From: Streptomyces sp. NBC_01235
Lineage (GTDB): Bacteria; Actinomycetota; Actinomycetes; Streptomycetales; Streptomycetaceae
Assembly (NCBI RefSeq): GCF_035989285.1
Contig: NZ_CP108513.1
Location: forward strand, 6,262,001 to 6,326,000
DNA length: 64,000 nucleotides
Direction of reading: 5' to 3'
Shown here in pieces: positions 1-7,334 of the stretch; the stretch's first letter is position 1; every line of letters starts with the position of its first letter. Position numbers and translations under genes: made by a program. The notes beneath the pieces are model-generated. The model was not told where the DNA came from. It made no database searches and saw only the letters and a list, made by a program, of their open reading frames with translations.

Positions 1-497
1 GGCGTGGAAGTTGCGGGGGTCGAGGAGGAGGGCCTCGCCGACGGACGGTGTGATCTCGACCGACTCGGCGTCCGCCACCACCGTCTCGGCGTAGCCGTAG
101 GACCGCGGCAGCCGGTGTGCCTCGTCGGCCGGATGCCAGCGGTGCCGCCAGATGACCGTCTCGCCGCCCGACTCCGGGACGCTGAGGTACAGGTTGAAGG
201 CGAACTGGGCGACCATTGGCGCATCCAGCAGGTCCTCCCGGAACTCGCGCAGTGCCTCGTCGAAGTGGACCTGGAAGCCGTTGTTGGGCTCACGGGCGAC
301 GCCCGGCGCCAGCTCCCGCCCGTTCTTGCGGCCGACCGACACCGCGCCGGGCCAGTCGGCGCCCAGCGCGTCCCGGCAGAGCGCGAACGGGTCGTAGGGC
401 AGGCCGAGTCCGCGCCAGGCCGCCCGGCTCGCCTCCACCGCCGGCCAGTAGCTGTCGGCGATGGCGCCGCTCTCGCGGTGGTCGCTCGGACCGGATG
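1..497 (-). pseudogene. 2OG-Fe(II) oxygenase, 5' part lost at transposon insertion
   Basis: Reading the minus strand from about 497 down to the left edge gives an uninterrupted protein segment. It includes the stretch SYWPAVEASRAAWRGLGLPY, then VIWRHRWHPADEAH, RLPRSYGYAETVV and LLLDPRNFHA. The tryptophan-rich W-HPADEAHR-P-SYGY block and the terminal RNFH are features I associate with a family of bacterial 2-oxoglutarate/Fe(II) oxygenases. The C-terminus lies outside the window. Upstream of about 497 the frame runs into the hairpin end of the adjacent TnpB element (codons for PGLKAGASSGPSD) and meets a stop near 612. No candidate N-terminus lies beyond the element, where another gene occupies 2079-2810. 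I infer that the element removed or displaced the first part of the gene, leaving it non-functional unless an internal start is used. The exact substrate cannot be told. Confidence 0.6.
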
Positions 498-558
498 ACG
501 CCCCGGCCTTCAGGCCGGGGAGGAATCCGGCTTCCCGCCTAGCGGGGCAGGGGAAGCC
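498..558. repeat. left-end hairpins of the TnpB element
   Basis: There is a perfect 8-bp stem, CCCCGGCC/GGCCGGGG (501-508 and 513-520), with a TTCA loop. It is followed by a second 8-bp stem, GGCTTCCC/GGGAAGCC (529-536 and 551-558). The right end of the element repeats the same design at 1999-2018. The second hairpin lies inside the last codons of the ribbon-helix-helix gene, so the coding tail and the element end share sequence. Confidence 0.7.
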
Positions 559-716
559 GAGTCGCCGCCGGGCGATTCGGCGCTCACCGCAGGAGAGTCG
601 AGGGCGACCTCAAGCAGGTGCAGGATCTCGGAGTTGATGGACCGCCGGTCGGCGGCTGCCTGTGCCGTGAGCCGTGCGTGGAGGTCTTCCGGGATGCGCA
701 ACGCGAAACGAATCAT
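510..716 (-). CDS. Arc-type ribbon-helix-helix DNA-binding protein
   Basis: This 68-residue protein starts MIRFALRIPEDLHARL. The first 45 residues match the Arc/MetJ ribbon-helix-helix pattern: a short beta strand (IRFALRIP), a helix (EDLHARLTAQAAADRR), the turn SINSE, and a second helix (ILHLLEVAL). The last 25 residues are Ser/Pro/Gly-rich and overlap the element's left hairpin. It starts only 17 bp from the divergent tnpB start, with a perfect GCTAC-G-GTAGC palindrome in the gap. I infer that it is a repressor carried by the element that controls itself and tnpB. The ATG at 716 was chosen because the domain begins exactly there. A longer upstream frame would overlap tnpB and carries no domain. 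Confidence 0.75.
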   Translation of the reverse strand: MIRFALRIPEDLHARLTAQAAADRRSINSEILHLLEVALDSPAVSAESPGGDSASPAPLGGKPDSSPA

Positions 717-719
717 GAT

Positions 720-730
720 GCTACGGTAGC
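720..730. promoter_or_regulatory. candidate RHH operator between RHH gene and tnpB
   Basis: A perfect 11-bp palindrome, GCTAC-G-GTAGC, fills most of the 17-bp gap between the two divergent start codons. It is flanked by the direct repeat CATGATG (714-720 and 733-739). With so little room both messages may be leaderless or nearly so. Ribbon-helix-helix dimers commonly bind short palindromes in their own promoters, so autoregulation is a reasonable inference. Confidence 0.45.
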
Positions 731-733
731 CGC

Positions 734-1963
734 ATGATGACATCAGCGACAGCCGGAGACGCCGGGCACGCCCGGTGGACGTTCCGGCTTCGCGTGTCGT
801 CCACCGCCCGCACGCTCCTGACGGCGGAGTGGGACCGGTGCCGCTGGATCTGGAACGAGTGCGTGGCCAAGTCGAAGCAGGTCCACACCTGGAACAAGAA
901 CCGGCCCGAAGGAACCGGCAAGCGGACCTGCGGTCCTGCACAACTCGACAAGATGCTGACCGAGGCCCGGAAGAAGGCCGCGTGGCTGCGTGAGGGCAGC
1001 AGCGTTCCTCAACAGCAGATCATCCGCGACTTCGGCAAGTCCAAGACCAAAGCGCAGAAGGACATCAGGGAACGGCTGCCCATGCACCGCCGGGCCGGGA
1101 TGCCGAAGTGGAAGAAGAAGCGCGAGGCCCTGCCGAGCCTGAACTACACCAAGCGTGGCTTCGGTCTCAAAGAGGGAAAGGTGCACCTCGCGGGCGGCAT
1201 CGTGCTGACGCCGGTATGGTCGCGGGATCTTCCCGCCACCCCGTCCAGCGTGCGCGTCTTTCAGGACAGTCTGGGGCACTGGTACTGCTCCTTCGTTGTT
1301 CCCGCCGTCATCGAGCCGCTGCCCGAAACGGGCGCGGTGATCGGCATCGACTGGGGCGTGAAGGAGACCGCGACCACCACCAGCGACCCCCACGACCTCC
1401 CGCATGCCGAGCACGGCAGCAAGACCAAGGAGAAGCTGACCCGGGATGACCGGATGATGGCCCGGCGCAAGCCGAAGAAGGGGCAGTCCGGATCGAAGGG
1501 CTACGGGGAGGCCAAGCGGCTGCGCGCCAAGGCGTACAAGAAGGCCGCCCGGCAACGCCAGGACACCGGCCGCAAGTGGGCGAAGTCCGTGGTCCGCGAC
1601 CACGACGCGCTGGCAGTCGAGGACTTCCGTCCGAAGTTCCTCGCCAAGACCTCGATGGCCAAGAAGGCCGCTGACGCCGCCATCGGCGCCACCAAGACAG
1701 CTCTGGCCGAGATGGGCCGTAAGCATGGTAGGGCTGTGCACCTGGTACACCCCGCGCACACCACGATGGACTGCGCGCAATGCGGAGCGAGAGCCAAGCA
1801 CGCACTGCCGCTGGGTGAGCGCACCTACACCTGCAGCGCGTGCGGAGCCGTGTCCCCCAGGGACAAGAACTCCGCACGCGTGATGCTTGTCCGGGCTGGT
1901 CTGACCCCGGCTGGTGCTGATCGTGGAAGACCAGACGGGGCGCTGCCCCGTCTGGCAGCGTGA
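734..1963 (+). CDS. tnpB: RNA-guided endonuclease TnpB
   Basis: The 409-residue protein has the length and layout of IS605-family TnpB, a compact RuvC nuclease guided by an RNA made from the element's 3' end. The N-terminal half is basic and helical. The RuvC core follows: Asp206 in VIGIDWGVKE, Glu296 in ALAVEDF, and Asp377 in SPRDKNSARVML. Between the second and third acidic residues is a four-cysteine zinc finger, CAQC (347-350) and CSAC (367-370). All three catalytic acids are present, so the enzyme looks intact even though the host gene beside it is broken. Known TnpB proteins cut DNA next to a short flanking motif and help retain the element. The ATG at 734 is the first start after the divergent regulator. 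Confidence 0.9.
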   Translation: MMTSATAGDAGHARWTFRLRVSSTARTLLTAEWDRCRWIWNECVAKSKQVHTWNKNRPEGTGKRTCGPAQLDKMLTEARKKAAWLREGSSVPQQQIIRDFGKSKTKAQKDIRERLPMHRRAGMPKWKKKREALPSLNYTKRGFGLKEGKVHLAGGIVLTPVWSRDLPATPSSVRVFQDSLGHWYCSFVVPAVIEPLPETGAVIGIDWGVKETATTTSDPHDLPHAEHGSKTKEKLTRDDRMMARRKPKKGQSGSKGYGEAKRLRAKAYKKAARQRQDTGRKWAKSVVRDHDALAVEDFRPKFLAKTSMAKKAADAAIGATKTALAEMGRKHGRAVHLVHPAHTTMDCAQCGARAKHALPLGERTYTCSACGAVSPRDKNSARVMLVRAGLTPAGADRGRPDGALPRLAA

Positions 1964-2030
1964 GCCAGGAATCCCCGCTCAGCCCTGGAGGAGAGAATCC
2001 CCTCCCTTCAGGGAGGGGAGCATTCAATCA
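1880..2030 (+). ncRNA. candidate omega (right-end) guide RNA of TnpB
   Basis: In TnpB elements the guide RNA covers the 3' end of tnpB and the right-end hairpin, then continues into flanking DNA as guide. Here the tnpB 3' end is followed by a perfect 8-bp stem, CCCCTCCC/GGGAGGGG (1999-2006 and 2011-2018), with a TTCA loop. The tail AGCATTCAATCA comes next. The hairpin-plus-TTCAA layout resembles the right end of ISDra2. The RNA 5' end is a guess, and the guide would start near 2026-2031. Confidence 0.4.
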
Positions 2031-2078
2031 GGCCCCCCTGATGCTAAGTCCGACGCACTCGTCAAACCGGTTGGACGG

Positions 2079-2810
2079 TCAGGAAATGCCGAAGAGTCCT
2101 TTCCCCACCGCAGTCACCCCACCCGCCAACGCCAGCCCCAGCACCAGCAGTCGGGCCCGCTTCTCCGGCAGCCGCCCCGCGAGCGCCCTGCCGACCAACG
2201 CGCCCACGGTCATCGCGACGGCGACCGCGGCCCACTGGGGAGCGGCCAGCCTCGGCACCCCGTTCGCCGCCACCGAGAAGGCGTTCACGACGACGCCGTA
2301 GAACTGCGCGTTCGGCACGAACTCCCGTACCGTCCAGCCCGCGTTGACGGCGTACAGGGAGACCGGCGGGCCGCCGACGCCCGCCGCCGAGTTCATGAAG
2401 CCGCCCGCCGCGCCGGCCACGACCGCGCCCCGGGTGCCGCGCAGGGCGGGTATGCGGGCGCCCCGCATGACCAGCAGGACGGCCACCGTCACCAGAGCGC
2501 CCATCACCAGCAGCAGGGCCGGTTCCGGGAGCCGGCGGGTGAGCCAGGTGCCCGCCGGGACGGTGCAGGCGGCGGCCAGGCACAGCGGGACCATCGCCGC
2601 CGGGCGCACCCGGCGCCAGCCGCCCGCCAGGCCCACGACGCTGATCACGCCCGCCGCGCAGTTCGCCAGGACCACTCCGTCGGCCGGGCCGAGCAGCAGC
2701 ACCAGCGCCGGGACGGCCACCAGCGCGAAGCCCATCCCGGTCAGCCACTGCACGCTCGACCCCAGCAGCACGATCCCCGCCAGCAGTGCCTCACTCGTCC
2801 CGATCACCAT
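2079..2810 (-). CDS. TauE/SafE family membrane permease
   Basis: The protein has 243 residues, almost entirely hydrophobic, with about seven to eight predicted membrane helices arranged as two similar halves. The second half carries the motif GGFMNSAAGVGGPPVSLY, typical of the TauE/SafE (COG0730) family of sulfite, sulfonate or organic-anion exporters. The first half has the matching SVQWLTGMGFALVAVPAL. The substrate cannot be assigned. The start codon lies inside a strong inverted repeat (2809-2830), which suggests transcriptional control near the start. It is a lone gene, divergent from the small membrane protein at 2944. Confidence 0.85.
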   Translation of the reverse strand: MVIGTSEALLAGIVLLGSSVQWLTGMGFALVAVPALVLLLGPADGVVLANCAAGVISVVGLAGGWRRVRPAAMVPLCLAAACTVPAGTWLTRRLPEPALLLVMGALVTVAVLLVMRGARIPALRGTRGAVVAGAAGGFMNSAAGVGGPPVSLYAVNAGWTVREFVPNAQFYGVVVNAFSVAANGVPRLAAPQWAAVAVAMTVGALVGRALAGRLPEKRARLLVLGLALAGGVTAVGKGLFGIS

Positions 2811-2830
2811 GGTGTACCTGCCTACACCAT
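2809..2830. promoter_or_regulatory. inverted repeat over the TauE permease start
   Basis: ATGGTGTA and TACACCAT form a perfect 8-bp inverted repeat with a 6-bp spacer (CCTGCC). It covers the permease start codon and the beginning of the divergent gap. The size fits a dimeric repressor site of the GntR or TetR kind. No regulator gene is adjacent, so the binder is unknown. Confidence 0.4.
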
Positions 2831-2943
2831 CGGTTCGGGAGTGCGCTCCCTCGTTTCGGCAGGTCGGGGACGGGATCGTTGATCTCGCAAGGGAACGACC
2901 CTCGCAAGCGAACGACCCCCACCCTCACGAAGGAAGCCCCGTC

Positions 2944-3132
2944 ATGAAGGCCCTGCTCTCCTCCCGCCCCGTCCTGTGGTTCCTCTTCCTCTTCAACCTC
3001 GCGGTCGCCGCCGCCGCGCCCTTCGTGGTCGACGGATCGCAGGGCGTGATGACGGCCGTCGGCATGGGCGTCGTCTCCCTCGGGGCCGGCGTCAGCCTCG
3101 TCCGTGACCGGGGCAAGCCCGCCCGCTCCTGA
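2944..3132 (+). CDS. small two-helix membrane protein
   Basis: This 62-residue protein has two hydrophobic segments (about 10-28 and 36-55) and a basic C-terminus, RDRGKPARS. A good ribosome binding site (GAAGGAAG) sits about 9 bp before the ATG, and codon use is typical of the genome. I do not recognise the family. Small proteins of this form are common in streptomycetes and usually uncharacterised. It stands alone, 109 bp before the next gene. Confidence 0.65.
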   Translation: MKALLSSRPVLWFLFLFNLAVAAAAPFVVDGSQGVMTAVGMGVVSLGAGVSLVRDRGKPARS

Positions 3133-3240
3133 AGGTTGGAGAGGTCTTGAACGTCCCCTGTACGACGGCTGCACGGGCGCTAACCGGCCGGACGCGAATC
3201 TTGAGTCATCCCAACAGGCACAAGCCGCACAGGAGTTGCG

Positions 3241-3738
3241 ATGACCCGCAAGACCCGCATACGCGCCGCCCTCGTCACCGCCACCGCCCTCGTCGCCGCC
3301 GCCACGGCGTTGGCCGGGGTCAGTGCGGCCGGTTCCGAGAAGCCCGCGAAGCCCACCAAGAAGCAGATCGCCGCCCTCTTCGACGGCTGGAACGCCGCGC
3401 TGCGGACCGGCGACCCGGAGACGGTGGCCGACCGCTACGCCAAGGACGCGGTCCTGCTGCCCACCCTCTCCAACAAGGTCCGCACGGACCGCGCCGGCAT
3501 CGTCGACTACATGGAGCACTTCCTCCAGAACAAGCCGGTCGGCAAGAAGATCGAGACGCACATCGACGTCCTCGACAACAACTCCGCCCTCGACTCCGGC
3601 GTGTACCAGTTCACCCTCACCGACCACGACACCGGCAAGAAGAGAGTCGTCGAGGCCCGCTACACCTACGAGTACGAGAAGCGCGACGGCAAGTGGAAGA
3701 TCGTCAACCACCACTCGTCGGCGATGCCCGAGGGCTGA
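3241..3738 (+). CDS. secreted SgcJ/EcaC-type NTF2-like protein
   Basis: The protein has 165 residues. The first 30 (MTRKTRIRAALVTATALVAA onward) form a signal peptide with probable cleavage after SAAGS. The rest matches the SgcJ/EcaC branch of the NTF2/SnoaL fold: IAALFDGWNAALRTGDPETV, YAKDAVLLPTLSNKVRTDR, GIVDYMEHFL, and the closing WKIVNHHSSAMPEG. Members form cone-shaped alpha+beta dimers. Some bind small ligands or resemble the CaMKII association domain, but no reaction can be assigned. The ATG at 3241 has AGGAG upstream. It converges with the histidine kinase gene 15 bp away. Confidence 0.85.
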   Translation: MTRKTRIRAALVTATALVAAATALAGVSAAGSEKPAKPTKKQIAALFDGWNAALRTGDPETVADRYAKDAVLLPTLSNKVRTDRAGIVDYMEHFLQNKPVGKKIETHIDVLDNNSALDSGVYQFTLTDHDTGKKRVVEARYTYEYEKRDGKWKIVNHHSSAMPEG

Positions 3739-3753
3739 GCCCCGTAGCGACCC

Positions 3754-5106
3754 TCAGCCCGTGCGCTGCGCCGCCCGCAGGGTGATGCGCACGCACAGCC
3801 CGCCCCCGGGAGCGTCCACCAGCGTCACCGTCCCGCCGTCGTCCGTCACCAGCTGTTTGACGACGGCGAGGCCGAGACCGGAACCGGAGCGCCCGGTGAG
3901 GCCCTGACCGCGCCAGAAGCGGTCGAAGGCGCGGGACTTCTCCGCGTCCGACATGCCCGGTCCCTCGTCGAGGACCGACAGCACCACCCAGTCGCCCTTC
4001 CACTCCGTCCGGACGGTGATCGCCCCGCCGTCCGGTGACACCTCCAGGGCGTTCGAGAGCACGTTGTCCAGCACCTGGTCCAGATGACCGGGGCTGGCCA
4101 GCACAGACGGCCGGTCGCCGACACCACTCCCCCTGAGCGCGATGGTGACTCCGCGCTCGTCGGCGGCCGGTCTCCACACCGTCAGTCGTTCGGCCACGAT
4201 GTCCGTCAGGGACAGTGGCTCGGCGGCCGTCACCTTCGCCTCGGCCCGCGCCAGCACCAGCAGGCCGTTCACGAGCCGGCTCATGCGGACCACCTCCGCC
4301 GTGGCCTGCTCCACGTCCTCCCGCACGAACTCGTCGTCCACCCCGTCCGCGATGTTGTCCAGCGACAGGCGCAACGCCGTGAGCGGCGTGCGGAGCTGGT
4401 GCGAGGCGTCGGCCACGAAGATGCGCTGCGAGGCGACCAGCGTGTCCAGGCGTTCCGCGCCCTGGTTGAGGGTGCGCGCCAGCGTCTGGGTCTCCGGCGG
4501 ACCCGTCACCGGGGAGCGTGCGGTGAGGTCTCCGTCGCTGAACTTGCTGGCCATGCCGTTGAGTTCGCGCAGGGGAGCGGTGATGCGGCGGGCGGCGAAC
4601 GCGCCGATCGCGGCCGCCGCGGCCAGCACGAGCACGGCCAGTCCCGCCCGGAAACCCCAGATGCTCCACAACCGCTTGGTCATGTCCGAGGTCGAGTAGA
4701 CGATCCGTACGGCCGACGTCCCCTGGGCGGGCACGGTGACCGTCAGATGCTTGCCCCAGATGAAGTCCGAGCCCCAGTCGGTCGTCGGGTGGTTCCCCTT
4801 CACGGCGCGGGTCAGCGCCGCGTCCGCGGCGGGCTTCGGCAGGTCCGGGGCGCAGCTGCTGGTGGGGGTCACCTGGACGTCGCCGGGGGTCTCACGGCCG
4901 TACGCCTTGGCCACCTCGGTCAGGGCCTCGCACGAGATGCGATCGCCGTTGCCCAGCAGCAGCGCCATGGTGTCGGCCTCGCGCAGGACGGAGAGTTCGG
5001 TGTCGTCCCGCAGCTGCTTCGTGAGCGTGAAGGCCACCGGCACCGTGAACAGCAGGATGGCGACCGCGACGAGCAGGATGTAACTGCGGATGAGCTGGCG
5101 GTTCAT
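3754..5106 (-). CDS. two-component sensor histidine kinase
   Basis: The 450-residue sensor has a membrane helix at about 8-28, an extracytoplasmic domain of roughly 120 residues containing two cysteines (59 and 85), a second helix at about 153-171, then a HAMP linker. The H-box is DASHQLRTPLTALRLSLDNI with phosphoacceptor His236. It is followed by the N-box (NVLSNALEVS), G1 (DEGPGMS), F-box (FDRFWRG) and G2 (GSGLGLAVVKQLV). It overlaps the upstream response-regulator gene by 4 bp (ATGA), so the pair is translationally coupled and acts as a phosphorelay. The paired cysteines could form a disulfide. The signal is unknown. Confidence 0.9.
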   Translation of the reverse strand: MNRQLIRSYILLVAVAILLFTVPVAFTLTKQLRDDTELSVLREADTMALLLGNGDRISCEALTEVAKAYGRETPGDVQVTPTSSCAPDLPKPAADAALTRAVKGNHPTTDWGSDFIWGKHLTVTVPAQGTSAVRIVYSTSDMTKRLWSIWGFRAGLAVLVLAAAAAIGAFAARRITAPLRELNGMASKFSDGDLTARSPVTGPPETQTLARTLNQGAERLDTLVASQRIFVADASHQLRTPLTALRLSLDNIADGVDDEFVREDVEQATAEVVRMSRLVNGLLVLARAEAKVTAAEPLSLTDIVAERLTVWRPAADERGVTIALRGSGVGDRPSVLASPGHLDQVLDNVLSNALEVSPDGGAITVRTEWKGDWVVLSVLDEGPGMSDAEKSRAFDRFWRGQGLTGRSGSGLGLAVVKQLVTDDGGTVTLVDAPGGGLCVRITLRAAQRTG

Positions 5107-5810
5107 GCGGACCCGGCGCCCTTGACGATCTCCGGGTCCTTGACGATCTCCAGGCGGAAGCCGACGCCCCGGACCGCCTCGATGGTGACGACCCCGGCGA
5201 ACTTCCGCCGCAGCGCCGCCACGTGAACGTCCAGCGTCTTCGTCGGCCCGAACCAGTTCGCGTCCCAGACCGCTTCCATGATCTGCTCGCGCGACATCAG
5301 CGCGCCCGGCTCCTCGGTGAGGAAGGAGAGCAGGTCGTACTCCTTGGGCGCGAGGGTGACCTCCTCGCCGTCCACACGGACGCGGGCCGCCTTGCGGTCG
5401 ACGGTGAGGCGGGTGCCGTACCGGTCGGCGCCGCTCTCGGGGGCGGCGGCCGTGCGCGGCTGGACGCGCCGCATCACCGCCCGTATCCGCGCGATGACCT
5501 CACGCACCCCGAACGGCTTGGACACGTAGTCGTCGGCGCCCAGCTCCAGGCCGACCACCCGGTCCGTCTCGTCGCTGCGGGCGCTGATCACGATGATCGG
5601 CACGTCACCGCGCTCACGCAGGGCCTTGCAGACGTCGAGGCCGTCGGTGTCGGGCAGGCCGAGGTCCAGGAGCACGACGTCGTAGGGGTCGGAGTGGGCG
5701 AGGGCCGCGGCGCCCGTGGCGACCCAGTCGACCTTGAAGCCGTAGCGCTTCAGTCCGCGCCGCAGCGACTCGGCGACCGGTTCGTCGTCTTCCACCAGGA
5801 GTACGTGCAC
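5103..5810 (-). CDS. OmpR-family response regulator
   Basis: The protein has 235 residues. The receiver domain (1-115) carries the acidic pocket Glu7-Asp8-Asp9, phosphoacceptor Asp49 (VVLLDLGLPDTDG), the switch Ser77 and Lys98 (YVSKPF). The C-terminal winged helix (about 130-228) shows the OmpR pattern LAPKEYDLLSFL and VDVHVAALRRKF-like sequence (TLDVHVAALRRKF). It is the first gene of the pair with the kinase at 3754-5106. The GTG at 5810 opens the receiver fold directly. It is divergent from ask, with 231 bp between. Confidence 0.92.
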   Translation of the reverse strand: MHVLLVEDDEPVAESLRRGLKRYGFKVDWVATGAAALAHSDPYDVVLLDLGLPDTDGLDVCKALRERGDVPIIVISARSDETDRVVGLELGADDYVSKPFGVREVIARIRAVMRRVQPRTAAAPESGADRYGTRLTVDRKAARVRVDGEEVTLAPKEYDLLSFLTEEPGALMSREQIMEAVWDANWFGPTKTLDVHVAALRRKFAGVVTIEAVRGVGFRLEIVKDPEIVKGAGSA

Positions 5811-6041
5811 AGCCGCACGATAGTGCTTGAAACTTAATTCACAGCTATCACTTCGGCGTCAGTGGGCAGGGAGGTTCTGTGACGCGTGTCCGGAACCCCT
5901 TCCGACACCTCCCGCGAGCCTCACCGAGCGAGTCTCACCATGCGGGAACCGGGAGGCGGATTTCGGGCGCTCGTTAGACTGAGCCGACCCGCAGTACAAG
6001 GGCGTATGTGCGGAAACGAACAAACTGAGCGAGGAGCGCAC
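5811..6041 (+). promoter_or_regulatory. divergent region upstream of ask
   Basis: This gap carries the promoters of the two-component operon (leftward) and ask (rightward). A TAGACT hexamer at 5975-5980 fits the Streptomyces housekeeping -10 pattern (TAnnnT), but no good -35 sits at the usual distance. The ask ribosome binding site GAGGAG is at about 6030-6036. An AT-rich patch (AACTTAATTCACAGCTATC) near 5829-5847 could serve the leftward promoter. No riboswitch-like lysine leader was evident by eye. Confidence 0.35.
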
Positions 6042-7334
6042 GTGGGCCTTGTCGTGCAGAAGTACGGAGGCTCCTCCGTAGCCGATGCCGAGGGCATCAA
6101 GCGCGTCGCCAAGCGGATCGTGGAAGCGAAGAAGAACGGCCACCAGGTGGTCGTCGTCGTTTCCGCGATGGGCGACACGACGGACGAGCTGATCGATCTC
6201 GCCGAGCAGGTATCTCCGATGCCCAGCGGACGAGAGTTCGACATGCTGCTGACCGCCGGAGAGCGGATCTCCATGGCACTGCTGGCCATGGCGATCAAAA
6301 ACCTGGGCCACAGCGCCCAGAGCTTCACCGGCAGCCAGGCAGGCGTCATCACCGACTCGGTCCACAACAAAGCGCGGATCATCGACGTCACGCCGGGCCG
6401 CATCCGGACCGCGCTGGACGAGGGCAACATCGCCATCGTCGCCGGGTTCCAGGGTGTCAGCCAGGACAAGAAGGACATCACCACGCTGGGGCGCGGCGGG
6501 TCCGACACCACGGCCGTCGCCCTCGCCGCCGCGCTGGACGCCGAGGTCTGCGAGATCTACACCGACGTCGACGGCGTGTTCACCGCCGACCCGCGCGTGG
6601 TGAAGAAGGCGCGGAAGATCGACTGGATCGCCTTCGAGGACATGCTGGAGCTCGCGGCCTCCGGCTCCAAGGTGCTGCTCCACCGCTGTGTGGAGTACGC
6701 CCGCCGCTACAACATCCCGATCCACGTCCGCTCGTCCTTCAGCGGACTCCAGGGCACGTGGGTCAGCAGTGAGCCACTCGTTCAAAAGACACAGCAGCAA
6801 GGGGACAAGCCGGTGGAGCAGGCCATCATCTCCGGTGTCGCGCACGACACCTCCGAGGCCAAGGTCACGGTCGTCGGTGTGCCGGACAAGCCGGGCGAGG
6901 CCGCCGCGATCTTCCGCACGATCTCCGACGCCGAGATCAACATCGACATGATCGTGCAGAACGTGTCGGCCGCGTCGACCGGCCTGACCGACATCTCCTT
7001 CACCCTCCCCAAGGCCGAGGGCCGCAAGGCCATCGACGCCCTGGAGAAGAACAAGTCCGGCATCGGCTTCGACTCGCTGCGCTACGACGACCAGATCGGC
7101 AAGATCTCCCTGGTCGGCGCCGGGATGAAGACCAACCCGGGCGTCACGGCCGACTTCTTCAAGGCCCTGGCCGACGCGGGCGTGAACATCGAGCTCATCT
7201 CGACCTCCGAGATCCGTATCTCGGTCGTGACGCGCGCCGACGACGTCAACGAGGCCGTGCGCGCCGTGCACACCGCCTTCGGGCTCGACTCCGACAGCGA
7301 CGAAGCCGTCGTCTACGGAGGCACCGGCCGCTGA
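6042..7334 (+). CDS. ask: aspartate kinase (alpha subunit; encodes beta internally)
   Basis: This enzyme phosphorylates aspartate, the first step toward lysine, methionine, threonine and diaminopimelate. The 430-residue product opens with the kinase signature [12 protein letters not shown], followed by [14 protein letters not shown], the catalytic region [20 protein letters not shown], and [17 protein letters not shown]. Two ACT domains follow (about 270-340 and 350-415), with [19 protein letters not shown] and [17 protein letters not shown]. These are the feedback-regulatory domains. The GTG at 6042 has GAGGAG upstream. An in-frame GTG at 6813 with its own ribosome binding site would give a 173-residue beta subunit. 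The next gene, asd, overlaps by 1 bp (TGATG), so the two are coupled. Confidence 0.96.
   Translation: MGLVVQKYGGSSVADAEGIKRVAKRIVEAKKNGHQVVVVVSAMGDTTDELIDLAEQVSPMPSGREFDMLLTAGERISMALLAMAIKNLGHSAQSFTGSQAGVITDSVHNKARIIDVTPGRIRTALDEGNIAIVAGFQGVSQDKKDITTLGRGGSDTTAVALAAALDAEVCEIYTDVDGVFTADPRVVKKARKIDWIAFEDMLELAASGSKVLLHRCVEYARRYNIPIHVRSSFSGLQGTWVSSEPLVQKTQQQGDKPVEQAIISGVAHDTSEAKVTVVGVPDKPGEAAAIFRTISDAEINIDMIVQNVSAASTGLTDISFTLPKAEGRKAIDALEKNKSGIGFDSLRYDDQIGKISLVGAGMKTNPGVTADFFKALADAGVNIELISTSEIRISVVTRADDVNEAVRAVHTAFGLDSDSDEAVVYGGTGR
6799..6815 (+). promoter_or_regulatory. internal ribosome binding site and start for Ask beta subunit
   Basis: AAGGGGA (6799-6805) lies 7 bp before an in-frame GTG (6813) that would begin [20 protein letters not shown]. 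In Corynebacterium the lysC beta subunit starts at the equivalent place with a near-identical beginning. The two ACT domains are therefore expected to be made both fused and as a separate 173-residue protein (6813-7334), giving an alpha2beta2 enzyme. Confidence 0.75.

Larger units (their letters stand above)
498..2040 (+). mobile_element. IS1341-type (TnpB-only) element with RHH gene
   Basis: The unit holds a divergent ribbon-helix-helix gene (510-716) and a full-length tnpB (734-1963). It is bounded by two similar palindromes with an identical TTCA loop, at 501-520 on the left and 1999-2018 on the right. No tnpA (Y1 transposase) is present, so any movement would need help in trans. Subterminal hairpins instead of terminal inverted repeats, and no target duplication, fit the IS200/IS605 superfamily. 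The exact ends are uncertain by some tens of bases: the left junction is placed where the oxygenase reading frame loses sense, and the right junction just after the 3' hairpin. Confidence 0.65.

Noticed and set aside
5886..6041. Longer N-terminus for Ask from an upstream in-frame start at 5886
   Set aside because: The kinase fold begins exactly at GTG 6042, a GAGGAG site precedes it, and the extension has no family counterpart.
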